This document shows, one piece after another, positions 50,810 through 59,190 of a DNA stretch of 64,000 nt. The notes under the pieces are model-generated. The model was not told the origin of the DNA and did not search any database. It saw only the letters and a program-made list of their open reading frames with translations. This DNA comes from a virus. Numbering within the stretch: position 1 is the first letter of the stretch; every line of letters starts with the position of its first letter. The translations under genes were made by a program, and so were the position numbers. Location: positions 1-64,000 of IMG/VR virus record IMGVR_UViG_3300017971_000272; one strand, written 5' to 3'.

Positions 50810-52369
50810 TTACCATGAAGATATAATAGCTCTGGATAAAGCAGGGCATTGCAATACCTTGATCATCTTCTTTTCGCTGGAATTATTGAACCTGGAAGCT
50901 ATTTTATTAATACGCATAATGCCTTTTTCTTTTTCTGGTTCAGTTTGGTTCAATCCAAAAAAAGAAGTGCCATAAGCTAATTTATTTTTGCTTTCTGAGA
51001 AATTACCTTTTTTAATCTGTTTAGCATCATAGCTCTTAGCATCTGCTTGGGTAGCTGTAATAACAGCTCCGTCTATCTCAAAAGACAAGGCTCTTAGATC
51101 TTTCCATATTTCTATCTGTTGTTCCCTAATACTAAGCCCTCTACCCTCATATCCTAAAATATCAGCATAATCTATTAACACTAAATCAGGTCTGAATTTC
51201 TTGCGTTCTTGTAAATCAAATAAATGATTTCTTATTTTTCTTATAGTTAATTCTCCAGTAATATAGGTTTTACTTTCAAATATTCCTAATTTTTTTCTTT
51301 TTTTCTTGATAGCTTTGATCATTTCTTTTTCAGAATATAATTTTATATACTGTTTTTTATACCATACAGTGCCTTTAAACACTTTTTTATTTTTACATGA
51401 TGTGCACGGGACATGCTTGGTATATTTATCTGCCTTACCATAAACAGTAGAGCTGTCCAAGTCCTGGATTTCAGTTTCAGTCATGTTTTTAAATATAACT
51501 TTATTTTTTGGACGATCTGATTTTTTACAACTGCCATTTTGATTCATAATACAATCCAAAACCGGATAATATACAGTTTCACTTTGCTCTTCATTGAGCA
51601 CAGCTTTAGTTAGATATGTCCATAGCTTAATATTAAGCTCTCCCTTTGTCATATCTCCAGCTTGATAAAAAATAACATTCTTTTTCTGATTTATTGCCTT
51701 GGCTGCTATATCAAGCATTAATGTTGTTTTGCCTCTTTTTTCAGGTCCCATGAAACATACTAATGCTTTTCTATATATTTCATTGCCTATAAATTTATTT
51801 AGCTTGGAACTCATTTTGATGATGGGCTTTCTGTTTGCTTGTTCAATTGTTTCTTTAATCTTATCTTCAATATCAAGTGGTCTATAGGATAATTCATCAT
51901 CCCGTTCAATGAATCGGTATTCTTTTATTAATTTTTCAGCATCTTCATGATCATTATCTTGCAGGCTTTCTTTAATCTGCATGGATAAGTTGTCCATACT
52001 TATTTTTTTAAAATATTTAAATGTCTCATCTACTAAATAATCAACAGCAGGTAGCTTTTGTTTTTGATATTCTTCATCAATGCTATGTAGTATCTCTGTT
52101 AAATGCTCTTTTCTATCTTCTTGTATTTTGATGTTCTTCATTATTTCATTATCAAACAAAGTACGAAAACTTTCAGATCCTGGAACCTGATTATATTTTC
52201 TGAAATAACGCAAACACATTTTGGCTAATAATCGGCTATCTTTATCCACTAAATATTCAGATCTGTATTTTGATTCAATCTTACTGGAATATTCTTTGGA
52301 CATAATAAAACCAGTTATAATTTTTCTTTCCATATCATTTGAGAAATAATCATCAACGTAATCAATCAT
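50810..52369 (-). CDS. DnaB-like replicative helicase with Zn insertion
   Basis: 519 aa. Walker A FMGPEKRGKTTLML (about 206-219), Walker B LVLIDYADIL (about 395). Between them is an insertion of about 60 residues with CIMNQNGSC (273, 281) and CTSC (322, 325), a likely four-Cys zinc site not normal in DnaB. The N-terminus has the helical collar. Opens replication forks; acts with the primase at 55971-56861. Confidence 0.82.
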   Translation of the reverse strand: MIDYVDDYFSNDMERKIITGFIMSKEYSSKIESKYRSEYLVDKDSRLLAKMCLRYFRKYNQVPGSESFRTLFDNEIMKNIKIQEDRKEHLTEILHSIDEEYQKQKLPAVDYLVDETFKYFKKISMDNLSMQIKESLQDNDHEDAEKLIKEYRFIERDDELSYRPLDIEDKIKETIEQANRKPIIKMSSKLNKFIGNEIYRKALVCFMGPEKRGKTTLMLDIAAKAINQKKNVIFYQAGDMTKGELNIKLWTYLTKAVLNEEQSETVYYPVLDCIMNQNGSCKKSDRPKNKVIFKNMTETEIQDLDSSTVYGKADKYTKHVPCTSCKNKKVFKGTVWYKKQYIKLYSEKEMIKAIKKKRKKLGIFESKTYITGELTIRKIRNHLFDLQERKKFRPDLVLIDYADILGYEGRGLSIREQQIEIWKDLRALSFEIDGAVITATQADAKSYDAKQIKKGNFSESKNKLAYGTSFFGLNQTEPEKEKGIMRINKIASRFNNSSEKKMIKVLQCPALSRAIISSW

Positions 52370-53841
52370 TGTTTTCTCCTTTCATTAAAATTCCATCCGA
52401 TATCTTCTTCACAATGACTGATAAAACGGTTAAATGGATGACCTGGATTATCTGATTTTACATTAAATGTGTTTATATTTATTTTCATAATGTCATTCTT
52501 TTCCATCCATTCAACATAATCTTTTACAAAACGATACACAGATCCATTAAAATAACCCCTTACTTCACATCGCTCAAATGCCTCTTCAAACATATCTTTC
52601 TCTTCAATGGGATCAATGCCCATAGTTTGCCTACATGGGATGGTCTTCCAGTAATCAAGGATTGGAATAGTGGTTTTTTGTATTAACTGCCTTTTTCCCC
52701 CATTACTGTAAAATTTTGCATCTGTATTGTTAAAGGCAGTTAATATTAAATCAGTTATTTTGGGATTTGGATCATCTTTGAAGTTGGATAATTGACCTTT
52801 GATAATCATATTATAACTATTTAAGAAGGGAGATGGGATACCATATTTTTTATTTTGAACAAGAAATGTTGATAGAGAACGCCAATGTTTAATTTTTGGG
52901 TTATTTCTAATTTCTCTATATGATTTTTTAATAACCCTATCAATTTCCCGATATCTCCATTTTTTATTGGATATTTTTTTATCTAAATCTAATGTATCAA
53001 TGGCATATTTATTTAATTTATATTTTTTAATATATGTGCCATCCATCAAACTCAAAAGAATGGACAAACTATCTTTGTATGTTTTTTTATCTTCCCTATG
53101 TTTACATAGGCCATAAATATCTCCCCAATCATGGATAATCTTTTTAGCCTTATCTAAATTATAAGCTTCTTTGTCTTTAATCTTTTTTACATTGGAAGAT
53201 TGTTTTTTATTAAATTTAGTTCTTACTCTTTTAATTCCATTTAAAGAATTAAAAGTAAGACTAGATTGATTCGAAGAATCAATATGATCATGAATATGAT
53301 CATGAAGTTTATTAATCTTATTTTTATTATCTTTATCTAGAGATTCCTGAAGTTCAGGAGACTTGATTCCTGAACATAAGGAATCAAGTTGCCTTGTTTT
53401 TAACCAACTACTGATTTTATTGAATATATTGTCCAAATCTTCATCATCTAAGTAAATTCCTTCCATATTATCAATAATATATCCTATATTTGTCATGTTA
53501 AATCTATAGTAGTTTCTTGCTGGATTTCCTTTCAGTTTTATATCTATCAAATTTAGTTCTTTTAATTTTTTTATGATTTTTGACTGTGTGTTTTTTGATA
53601 TGGGAAGTTCTTTTTGTATATTTGATAATGTAAAATAAAAGAATTTCTCTTTGTCCAATTGTCCCTTTTGTTTAAAATAATTTTGCTTTGATAACATATA
53701 TCCTATCCACATAGCAGTTTCTATCCCGAGAAACTTTAAAATATTAGGATTAACATTCCAATGACCAAAATTAAAATAATCAATGGCTCCTTGTGCTGCT
53801 AATGCCTGTTCGTTACTTTGAGTTATATGAATATAGGACAT
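52366..53841 (-). CDS. Replication initiator-like winged-helix protein, 491 aa
   Basis: Overlaps the helicase by four bases. N-terminal winged helix (SNIQKELPISKNTQSKIIKK, then RNYYRFN) resembles RepA/O-type N-domains of plasmid and phage initiators. The basic C-domain is unusual. Placement before the helicase gene, like phage O/P, supports an origin or helicase-loader role. Confidence 0.65.
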   Translation of the reverse strand: MSYIHITQSNEQALAAQGAIDYFNFGHWNVNPNILKFLGIETAMWIGYMLSKQNYFKQKGQLDKEKFFYFTLSNIQKELPISKNTQSKIIKKLKELNLIDIKLKGNPARNYYRFNMTNIGYIIDNMEGIYLDDEDLDNIFNKISSWLKTRQLDSLCSGIKSPELQESLDKDNKNKINKLHDHIHDHIDSSNQSSLTFNSLNGIKRVRTKFNKKQSSNVKKIKDKEAYNLDKAKKIIHDWGDIYGLCKHREDKKTYKDSLSILLSLMDGTYIKKYKLNKYAIDTLDLDKKISNKKWRYREIDRVIKKSYREIRNNPKIKHWRSLSTFLVQNKKYGIPSPFLNSYNMIIKGQLSNFKDDPNPKITDLILTAFNNTDAKFYSNGGKRQLIQKTTIPILDYWKTIPCRQTMGIDPIEEKDMFEEAFERCEVRGYFNGSVYRFVKDYVEWMEKNDIMKININTFNVKSDNPGHPFNRFISHCEEDIGWNFNERRKQ

Positions 53842-53873
53842 GATAATCTCCCTTATTAAATATACTATTCAGA

Positions 53874-54242
53874 TCAATTATAAATACAATATTGTCCAAG
53901 AATATCAAAATTAAGCCTGTAGTAGTTTCTTGCTGGATATCCCTTAAATATCACCTCAATTATTTGTAGATTTTGTAGTTTTTTGATTATGTTTGATTGC
54001 TTTGAAAGGCTAAAACCAATTATTTCTTTCATGAGTTTTTTACTAATATGAAAAAAACCATCTTTATCAGTTTTATGGATATGTATTCTATGAGACATAT
54101 CATAAACATAAGCTATCCATATTGCACATTCTATACCTATATTACGTATAAGACTTATGCGTATATTTAAATCATCTACATTGCATAAATGATAATATGT
54201 TGGATTGATATTATCAGGAACTACAGCTCTTGATCTTTCCAT
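53874..54242 (-). CDS. Truncated winged-helix paralogue, 122 aa
   Basis: Only the N-terminal winged-helix part of the 491-aa neighbour (GIECAIWIAYVYDMSHRIH; YPARNYYRLN). Could act as a regulator competing for the same DNA. Confidence 0.65.
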   Translation of the reverse strand: MERSRAVVPDNINPTYYHLCNVDDLNIRISLIRNIGIECAIWIAYVYDMSHRIHIHKTDKDGFFHISKKLMKEIIGFSLSKQSNIIKKLQNLQIIEVIFKGYPARNYYRLNFDILGQYCIYN

Positions 54243-54317
54243 ATCACGGATTCTCCCTGTTTTTATTTCGACAATCTAAGGTACTCTATGGACAGTTTTT
54301 GATACTATAAAATAAAA

Positions 54318-54456
54318 AGGTCATATTTAAAATGTGGAGTAATTGAGTATCTGATAGCAAGGAATTAAATGCTCTGTGTGAGCTGGCAGGTGCTAAGGGA
54401 TACTAAATTATTTTGGGAATAATATGATTAATTACTCCACATTTTAAATATGACCT
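54318..54456. repeat. 139-nt element, perfect 27-nt inverted arms, nested stems
   Basis: Outer arms 54318-54344 and 54430-54456 pair without mismatch. Inside, P2 AGTATC/GATACT (54346-54351, 54399-54404) encloses P3 TAGCA/TGCTA (54355-54359, 54391-54395), then P4 GCTC/GAGC (54371-54374, 54380-54383). A separate P5 ATTATT/AATAAT follows (54407-54412, 54418-54423). All are compatible in one fold. T tracts flank both ends. Candidate ncRNA, origin structure or small mobile element. Confidence 0.7.
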
Positions 54457-54552
54457 AAGTTTTTTTAAATTCCCTATAATCTACAGTTCACAAATAAAAT
54501 AATATTAATTCCTTAAATTCATATTATTCCCATCTGCAATGGTATACAATTT

Positions 54553-54581
54553 AATAATAAAAATCAAGTATTTTTATTATT
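54553..54581. repeat. AT-only 12-bp hairpin
   Basis: AATAATAAAAAT, CAAGT loop, ATTTTTATTATT. Possible DNA-unwinding element near the structured block. Confidence 0.5.
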
Positions 54582-54603
54582 TGTAAAATCAGGTATTAAT
54601 TAT

Positions 54604-54738
54604 TTAACAGTTACTATCTTGTATTGTGAATATTTCTCTGCAAATTGGACATCTCACATCAAAAGACCATTGTATTGTATCATAGCAATCTAATGAATAT
54701 ATAGACTGTGTTTTATGATTATTTGTTATTATCTTCAT
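54604..54738 (-). CDS. Possible small CxxC protein, 44 aa
   Basis: ATG lies inside the end of 54719-55216. One CPIC pair plus other Cys. No clear ribosome site, so coupled translation would be required. Confidence 0.4.
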   Translation of the reverse strand: MKIITNNHKTQSIYSLDCYDTIQWSFDVRCPICREIFTIQDSNC

Positions 54739-55216
54739 AAAGCATATTATTATGATCTATAAAAGCTGTTAATGCAGTTCTAATTGATTGGAATAATGCA
54801 GTTCTAATCGGTTTGTTTTGTGTTTTAAATTTCAATTCCTCTGAATTATCTATCATCATTTTTAATAATTGAGTAGCTTCTTTCCATGCTGAATATAATT
54901 TCTTGTTATCAAATCCAATAATATTTAATATTCGATTATGTTTATTTTTTACATAGAAAGAAAAGTGATCTGGACAACCTCCGTCATAGTTATCTATAAA
55001 ACCTGTCCCATAAAGATCTTTTATTTCCATTAAGAATTGAATCTCTTTTTTACTGTCAGCATAATATAATATATCAATATCTTTTTTATCTTTATTATCT
55101 TTACAAAAAACAGTTGATCCGGTTAATGTTCCTTTTTTACGTAATCTTTTATATATGTCTGTTGGGATAGGTTTTTTTGATTTGAGATCATTGCTGATCT
55201 CATTCATGTCTATCAT
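54719..55216 (-). CDS. Nucleotidyltransferase-like protein, 165 aa
   Basis: TGSTVFC and KKDIDILYY resemble the GSx..DxD start of the nucleotidyltransferase fold. AAGGAG ribosome site. The C-terminus is helical. Could be tRNA- or antitoxin-type NTase; substrate unknown. Confidence 0.5.
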   Translation of the reverse strand: MIDMNEISNDLKSKKPIPTDIYKRLRKKGTLTGSTVFCKDNKDKKDIDILYYADSKKEIQFLMEIKDLYGTGFIDNYDGGCPDHFSFYVKNKHNRILNIIGFDNKKLYSAWKEATQLLKMMIDNSEELKFKTQNKPIRTALFQSIRTALTAFIDHNNMLYEDNNK

Positions 55217-55243
55217 AATATACTCCTTATCTTTTAGAATAAT

Positions 55244-55558
55244 TTATAATCCTAAAATCTTAATTTCTTCATCTGTTAATTTTGCCATTGCTTTTTTTCT
55301 AACAGCAGCTTCATGATCATATTTTGATTCATGCAATTCACATTCAACAACTTGCCATCCAGCATCATACCATTCTTTATTTTTTTGAAAAGTATAATGT
55401 GTTTCTTTTAAATTAACTTCAATTCCCATGATGCCCTGTTGATTGTTGGTGTATGCAATGGCATGATCTTTTTTAGCAAAGATTTTATCTACCACATAAC
55501 CGCCTTTTCCTTCTGTCATGTCTGTTGTTTTTTGCACTACATATACATATTTAATCAT
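55244..55558 (-). CDS. Hypothetical protein, 104 aa
   Basis: Beta-rich N-terminus (VYVVQKTTDMTEGKGG), charged helical end. Adjacent to primase cluster. Unknown. Confidence 0.55.
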   Translation of the reverse strand: MIKYVYVVQKTTDMTEGKGGYVVDKIFAKKDHAIAYTNNQQGIMGIEVNLKETHYTFQKNKEWYDAGWQVVECELHESKYDHEAAVRKKAMAKLTDEEIKILGL

Positions 55559-55570
55559 TGTTTTATCTCC

Positions 55571-55966
55571 TTAAATCATTTCTTTTAAGTTTTGAACAAT
55601 ATGCAAAGCTAATGTCATATAATCTTTAATTTGCTGTTTATTTGGGACAGGATCATTTACATTACTTAAGGAATGGATAGTTTGAAGAGTATCACAGAAT
55701 GAACATGATCCATATGATATTTTTACATACCAATATTTTGCAGGTGTTTGTTCTTTCGATGCAATAATGAATACTATTGTGCCTTCATATTCCCCATCAT
55801 CAATAATATGGATTTTATCTGGATCAGGTTCTTCACGTTCATCATCTGTTATTGCTTCAATAACAACTTTAACCAGTTGTTGATAATCTTCCATATGTTT
55901 TTTAGAAAATTCCTTTTTCAGTGCATTTCTTTTGTTATCAAATCTTTTAATAAAATATTTAATCAT
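55571..55966 (-). CDS. Hypothetical protein, 131 aa
   Basis: Basic N-terminal helix and a beta-rich centre (GEYEGTIVFIIASKE; CSFCDTLQTIHSLSN). No family recognised; overlaps no neighbours, with a CTCCTTAA leader shared with 55244-55558. Confidence 0.5.
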   Translation of the reverse strand: MIKYFIKRFDNKRNALKKEFSKKHMEDYQQLVKVVIEAITDDEREEPDPDKIHIIDDGEYEGTIVFIIASKEQTPAKYWYVKISYGSCSFCDTLQTIHSLSNVNDPVPNKQQIKDYMTLALHIVQNLKEMI

Positions 55967-55970
55967 TGTT

Positions 55971-56861
55971 TTATCTCCCTATTAGTTTATTCATCAATGA
56001 CTGTGCCTTATTTTTTGGCATTTCTCCTGGATCTTTATATCCTTTAAGTTTGATCATTTTAACATTTTTGCCTGTAAGCAGTAATGAATTTTTCATTTGT
56101 TTCGCTTTTTTTTGTCCTGGAGCATCTGTATCATATAAGATGTATATATTATCGAACTCAGTCATTAATCTTAGCTGAGAATAGGAATACTGAACTCCAA
56201 ATGTGGCTACTGCACCTGGACCTAACATCCATACATCAGCAGCTCCTTCAACTACTACTATTGTATCTCCAGGTACTTTATCATAACCATATAATACCTT
56301 TCTATGATCAATAATTTCATTATCTTTGCTTGCTGCTTTATATTTTAACGGGGATTTATTAGTGGAATCCCTCGATATAAAGGAAATTAGTTCGTTCTTG
56401 TAATAAATTGGAATAATGATTCTGTGCTTATATGGTCCTATTGGTCCACTTGATTTAACTTCCCACTTGATTTGTATTTCAGTCGGATCATAACCTCTTT
56501 TTGCTAAATAACGTTTATCGCGATCATTTAAAGGGATTGTTGTGGGCATTTTACAATGGTTTGTGCCTTGTTTTTTTATAGGACTATAGGTTGATCTTGC
56601 CTTACCTTTAAACTCCTTAAAGATGGCCTCTGATTGACTCCAGGATAAACCAGATAATTCTTTTATTACCTTAACTGGATGATGGCTTCCACATCTGTAA
56701 CAATTGAAATATCCTTTTTGTAGATTAAATCCTAAATGATATCCTGGATTACCTGTACAAAATGGGCAGGGAGCTTGTATCCATCCATTACGGCAATGTT
56801 TATGTCCCTCACTTACATATTCTATATTATATTCATTGTAAAATTCATTAGCATCAAACAT
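55971..56861 (-). CDS. DNA primase (CHC2 zinc finger + TOPRIM)
   Basis: 296 aa. Zinc finger CPFCTGNPGYHLGF and YFNCYRCGSHH (about 32-60); TOPRIM VVVEGAADVWMLG (about 206) and ILYDTDAPGQK (about 246). Makes RNA primers; partner of the DnaB-like helicase. The length is short but has both domains. Confidence 0.87.
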   Translation of the reverse strand: MFDANEFYNEYNIEYVSEGHKHCRNGWIQAPCPFCTGNPGYHLGFNLQKGYFNCYRCGSHHPVKVIKELSGLSWSQSEAIFKEFKGKARSTYSPIKKQGTNHCKMPTTIPLNDRDKRYLAKRGYDPTEIQIKWEVKSSGPIGPYKHRIIIPIYYKNELISFISRDSTNKSPLKYKAASKDNEIIDHRKVLYGYDKVPGDTIVVVEGAADVWMLGPGAVATFGVQYSYSQLRLMTEFDNIYILYDTDAPGQKKAKQMKNSLLLTGKNVKMIKLKGYKDPGEMPKNKAQSLMNKLIGR

Positions 56862-56863
56862 TT

Positions 56864-57100
56864 TTATTTATCCTTAATAAAAATATTCCATTCCTTGTTA
56901 GTTATTCCTGATATTAAAAACTCTCTATCATCTATTGATAGATGAGGCACTGCATTTTGTATTAATACTGATTCTTCTTTCCATGATGTATATTGTTGCT
57001 CTGTTATTTTAATATTTTTAGTTGTGATATTTCCAGTAATATCACTGCTGCAAGTAACATCTGCTGTACCATTTTTTTTAAATTTGATATTTTTAATCAT
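56864..57100 (-). CDS. Hypothetical protein, 78 aa
   Basis: Beta-rich, starts after the stop of the tiny TM gene (ATGA overlap). Unknown role. Confidence 0.5.
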   Translation of the reverse strand: MIKNIKFKKNGTADVTCSSDITGNITTKNIKITEQQYTSWKEESVLIQNAVPHLSIDDREFLISGITNKEWNIFIKDK

Positions 57101-57198
57101 TTAGAATCTCCTTTTATGAAGAATCTTTCAATTATAATCACAATTGCTGATAATATACACACATCTATTGCCAATATTATTTCAAAGATAAAGTTCAT
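57097..57198 (-). CDS. Tiny membrane peptide, 33 aa
   Basis: MNFIFEIILAIDVCILSAIV and so on: one membrane segment and a basic end. AGGAGATACCTAAT ribosome site; its stop overlaps the next start as ATGA. A well-placed small gene. Confidence 0.6.
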   Translation of the reverse strand: MNFIFEIILAIDVCILSAIVIIIERFFIKGDSK

Positions 57199-57199
57199 A

Positions 57200-57388
57200 T
57201 TAGGTATCTCCTCTTAAACGTTCCTTTGCTAAATCAATGATAGCAGAAAATGGAATACTATTTGTTGTGCTATCATCCACTATGATATAGTTTTTACGAG
57301 TAAAGTTTAGGATTAAATCAAGAGTTGCTACAGCTAATTTTGGTTCTAATGATTCTATTTTTTCAATTTGATATCTTTTTATTGACAT
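57200..57388 (-). CDS. Hypothetical protein, 62 aa
   Basis: CAGGGAGAAGTTC before ATG. Helical; unknown role. Confidence 0.55.
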   Translation of the reverse strand: MSIKRYQIEKIESLEPKLAVATLDLILNFTRKNYIIVDDSTTNSIPFSAIIDLAKERLRGDT

Positions 57389-57461
57389 GAACTTCTCCCT
57401 GTTTATTTTAATATTTTATATGGATAACCTCCTTTTCTTCAAAATAATATTAGCAGTTTAT

Positions 57462-57602
57462 TTAGAAACAATTATACAGTTCAATAAATTCAGCACTAAC
57501 ATAACCAATAGCATCTCCAAATTGGCATTTATATGCATTTTGTTTCTTGTCATAATCAATAACAAATACTATTTTGTTGATGCCTTTAATCAGTGCTGTC
57601 AT
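57462..57602 (-). CDS. Small protein, 46 aa
   Basis: CAGGGAGATAAAAAC before ATG, first gene after the promoter at 57645-57673. Begins MTALIKGINKIVFVIDYD. Function unknown. Confidence 0.6.
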   Translation of the reverse strand: MTALIKGINKIVFVIDYDKKQNAYKCQFGDAIGYVSAEFIELYNCF

Positions 57603-57644
57603 GTTTTTATCTCCCTGTTTGATTATTTGTTACTCTTGATTACA

Positions 57645-57673
57645 GTTATACAGAAGATTAAAAATAAAGTCAA
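57645..57673 (-). promoter_or_regulatory. Shared-family promoter
   Basis: TTGACT (57673-57668), 17-nt spacer, TATAAC (57650-57645), minus strand. The surrounding 48 or so bases are nearly identical to 59132-59181. Confidence 0.8.
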
Positions 57674-57675
57674 CC

Positions 57676-57918
57676 CTATTTATTAAATTTAATATTTATT
57701 TTATTATTTTTTAAATTATCATCAAACCATTTTTCAACCGGACATTTGCAATAATCACCTTTGCAAATTTCAGCAGCATCATGTTGTTTAATCATACTAC
57801 ATACTAAAATATCAAATCTTATATTTGGATCTGTGCCTGATGGGAATTCTTCAAAGAATGGGCATTGGGGATGTTTCTTTGTCCCTCTGAAAACATCACT
57901 TCTAAACGTGATTTTCAT
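57676..57918 (-). CDS. Small Cys-containing protein, 80 aa
   Basis: HPQCPFFEEFPSG, LVCSMIKQHDAAEICKG and DYCKCPVEKW show five to six Cys, likely zinc or iron binding. No family. Confidence 0.55.
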   Translation of the reverse strand: MKITFRSDVFRGTKKHPQCPFFEEFPSGTDPNIRFDILVCSMIKQHDAAEICKGDYCKCPVEKWFDDNLKNNKINIKFNK

Positions 57919-57939
57919 GGAATAAAACCTCCAGTTAAA

Positions 57940-58074
57940 TTAAAAAGATAAATCGCTAAATATTGTAGTTAAAAAATTAAAAAGATAAACGGAAAGATAA
58001 TTAGATATACTGTAAATATTAAAAACAAAAACAAAAACTGCTGCAACTGCTATAAACGTAAAAATCTTATTCAT
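57940..58074 (-). CDS. Small membrane peptide, 44 aa
   Basis: One or two hydrophobic segments (FTFIAVAAVFVFVFNIYSI). TAAGGAAGCCT before ATG. Unknown role. Confidence 0.5.
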   Translation of the reverse strand: MNKIFTFIAVAAVFVFVFNIYSISNYLSVYLFNFLTTIFSDLSF

Positions 58075-58114
58075 AGGCTTCCTTACTTTTTCATTTTATT
58101 TATTCAATCAATAC

Positions 58115-58468
58115 CTATTTAAAAATCATGTTACTAATAATACGTTGTTTACAAGCATTACATCTGCTCATTAGATCGTTAATATTATATATAAGATCTG
58201 CTTCAGCCTCAAGATATTCACTTGGAAGATATGATACATCAGGTTGTTGAAATGGAGATTTATGATTCAAGTCCCTATTTTCCATTTCAACAACTAACTG
58301 ATCATGTCGTTCTTGCATTTTTAGAGGCATAATTTGCACTATTGGGAACATTCGTTTGTCGATACGATACTTTTTTATAAAAATATGACGATGTTTATGT
58401 ATTTCTCCATGTTCCCCAAGTAAATGTTTTTTACAAAGTAATTTAGGATCTAACATCCACATGCGCAT
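58115..58468 (-). CDS. Hypothetical protein, 117 aa
   Basis: Helical, with His/Lys-rich start and C-terminal CNACKQR. AAAGGAG ribosome site. Unknown role. Confidence 0.55.
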   Translation of the reverse strand: MRMWMLDPKLLCKKHLLGEHGEIHKHRHIFIKKYRIDKRMFPIVQIMPLKMQERHDQLVVEMENRDLNHKSPFQQPDVSYLPSEYLEAEADLIYNINDLMSRCNACKQRIISNMIFK

Positions 58469-58486
58469 ATTATATTTTCTCCTTTA

Positions 58487-58645
58487 TTAAATACAAATAA
58501 TCAGTTCTTCTTCAACTGTTATTGTTTTTTCTGTTTCTGACATTTCGGTATGAAGACCAAAATTATCATAAGAACCTAAGTATATGAAAACGCCATTATC
58601 AAATTCATAAACTTGTCCATATACATCATCAAAGTGATATTTCAT
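58487..58645 (-). CDS. Small acidic protein, 52 aa
   Basis: ACAGGGAGACATTATC before ATG. MKYHFDDVYGQVYEFDNG and an acidic end. Fits the early-gene ribosome-site pattern. Confidence 0.55.
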   Translation of the reverse strand: MKYHFDDVYGQVYEFDNGVFIYLGSYDNFGLHTEMSETEKTITVEEELIICI

Positions 58646-58779
58646 GATAATGTCTCCCTGTTTTTATAAATAATTTAAATAGTTTTATTATTCCAATGAG
58701 CAAATCTCCATAAATGAGGTCTGAATCTCCAAATATAATTTAACAGTTAAATTGGCAAATCCTCATAAATGGTTTTATA

Positions 58780-59109
58780 CTAACCATTTATTAAAATTGA
58801 CAATGGATCGAAATTTTCAGGTGTTTCAATTACGGTTTCAGTGTTTTCAGCCATAAGCTTATCAATGTTTTTTTGGATTGCATTAATAAGTTTTTTATTT
58901 TCTTCAATACGACATTCAAGATTCCAGATTAATTGACTTTTGCGAGTATGAAAACCGTATTCAATTTTAATTTGTTGGGCTTTAGTTTTCTTAACTCTTT
59001 TGATTTCGGTTTTGATATTGTCATTATGTTCTTTAAGTTCGCTAATTCTGATTTCTTTATTCATAATTTCGATTGCGGTTTCTGCATCAACAAATTCTAA
59101 AGTTTTCAT
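58780..59109 (-). CDS. Coiled-coil protein, 109 aa
   Basis: Two long charged helices (IRISELKEHNDNIKTEIKRV; IEENKKLINAIQKNIDKLM). First gene after the promoter at 59146-59174. Unknown role. Confidence 0.6.
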   Translation of the reverse strand: MKTLEFVDAETAIEIMNKEIRISELKEHNDNIKTEIKRVKKTKAQQIKIEYGFHTRKSQLIWNLECRIEENKKLINAIQKNIDKLMAENTETVIETPENFDPLSILING

Positions 59110-59145
59110 ATTTTTTATCTCCCTGTTTGGTTACTCTTGATTACA

Positions 59146-59174
59146 GTTATACAGAAGATTAAAAATAAAGTCAA
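59146..59174 (-). promoter_or_regulatory. Shared-family promoter
   Basis: TTGACT (59174-59169), 17-nt spacer, TATAAC (59151-59146). Practically the same as the copy at 57645-57673. Confidence 0.8.
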
Positions 59175-59190
59175 CCCTGTTTATTAATTT

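Larger units (their letters stand above)
54243..54603. other. 361-bp region with structured element, possible origin
   Basis: No protein gene. Holds the 139-nt inverted-arm element and an AT-only hairpin at 54553-54581. It is the largest gap inside the replication genes. Confidence 0.5.

Noticed and set aside
54318-54456. Simple rho-independent terminator
   Set aside because: Arms of 27 nt around an 85-nt internally folded loop are far beyond a normal terminator, although termination may still occur there.
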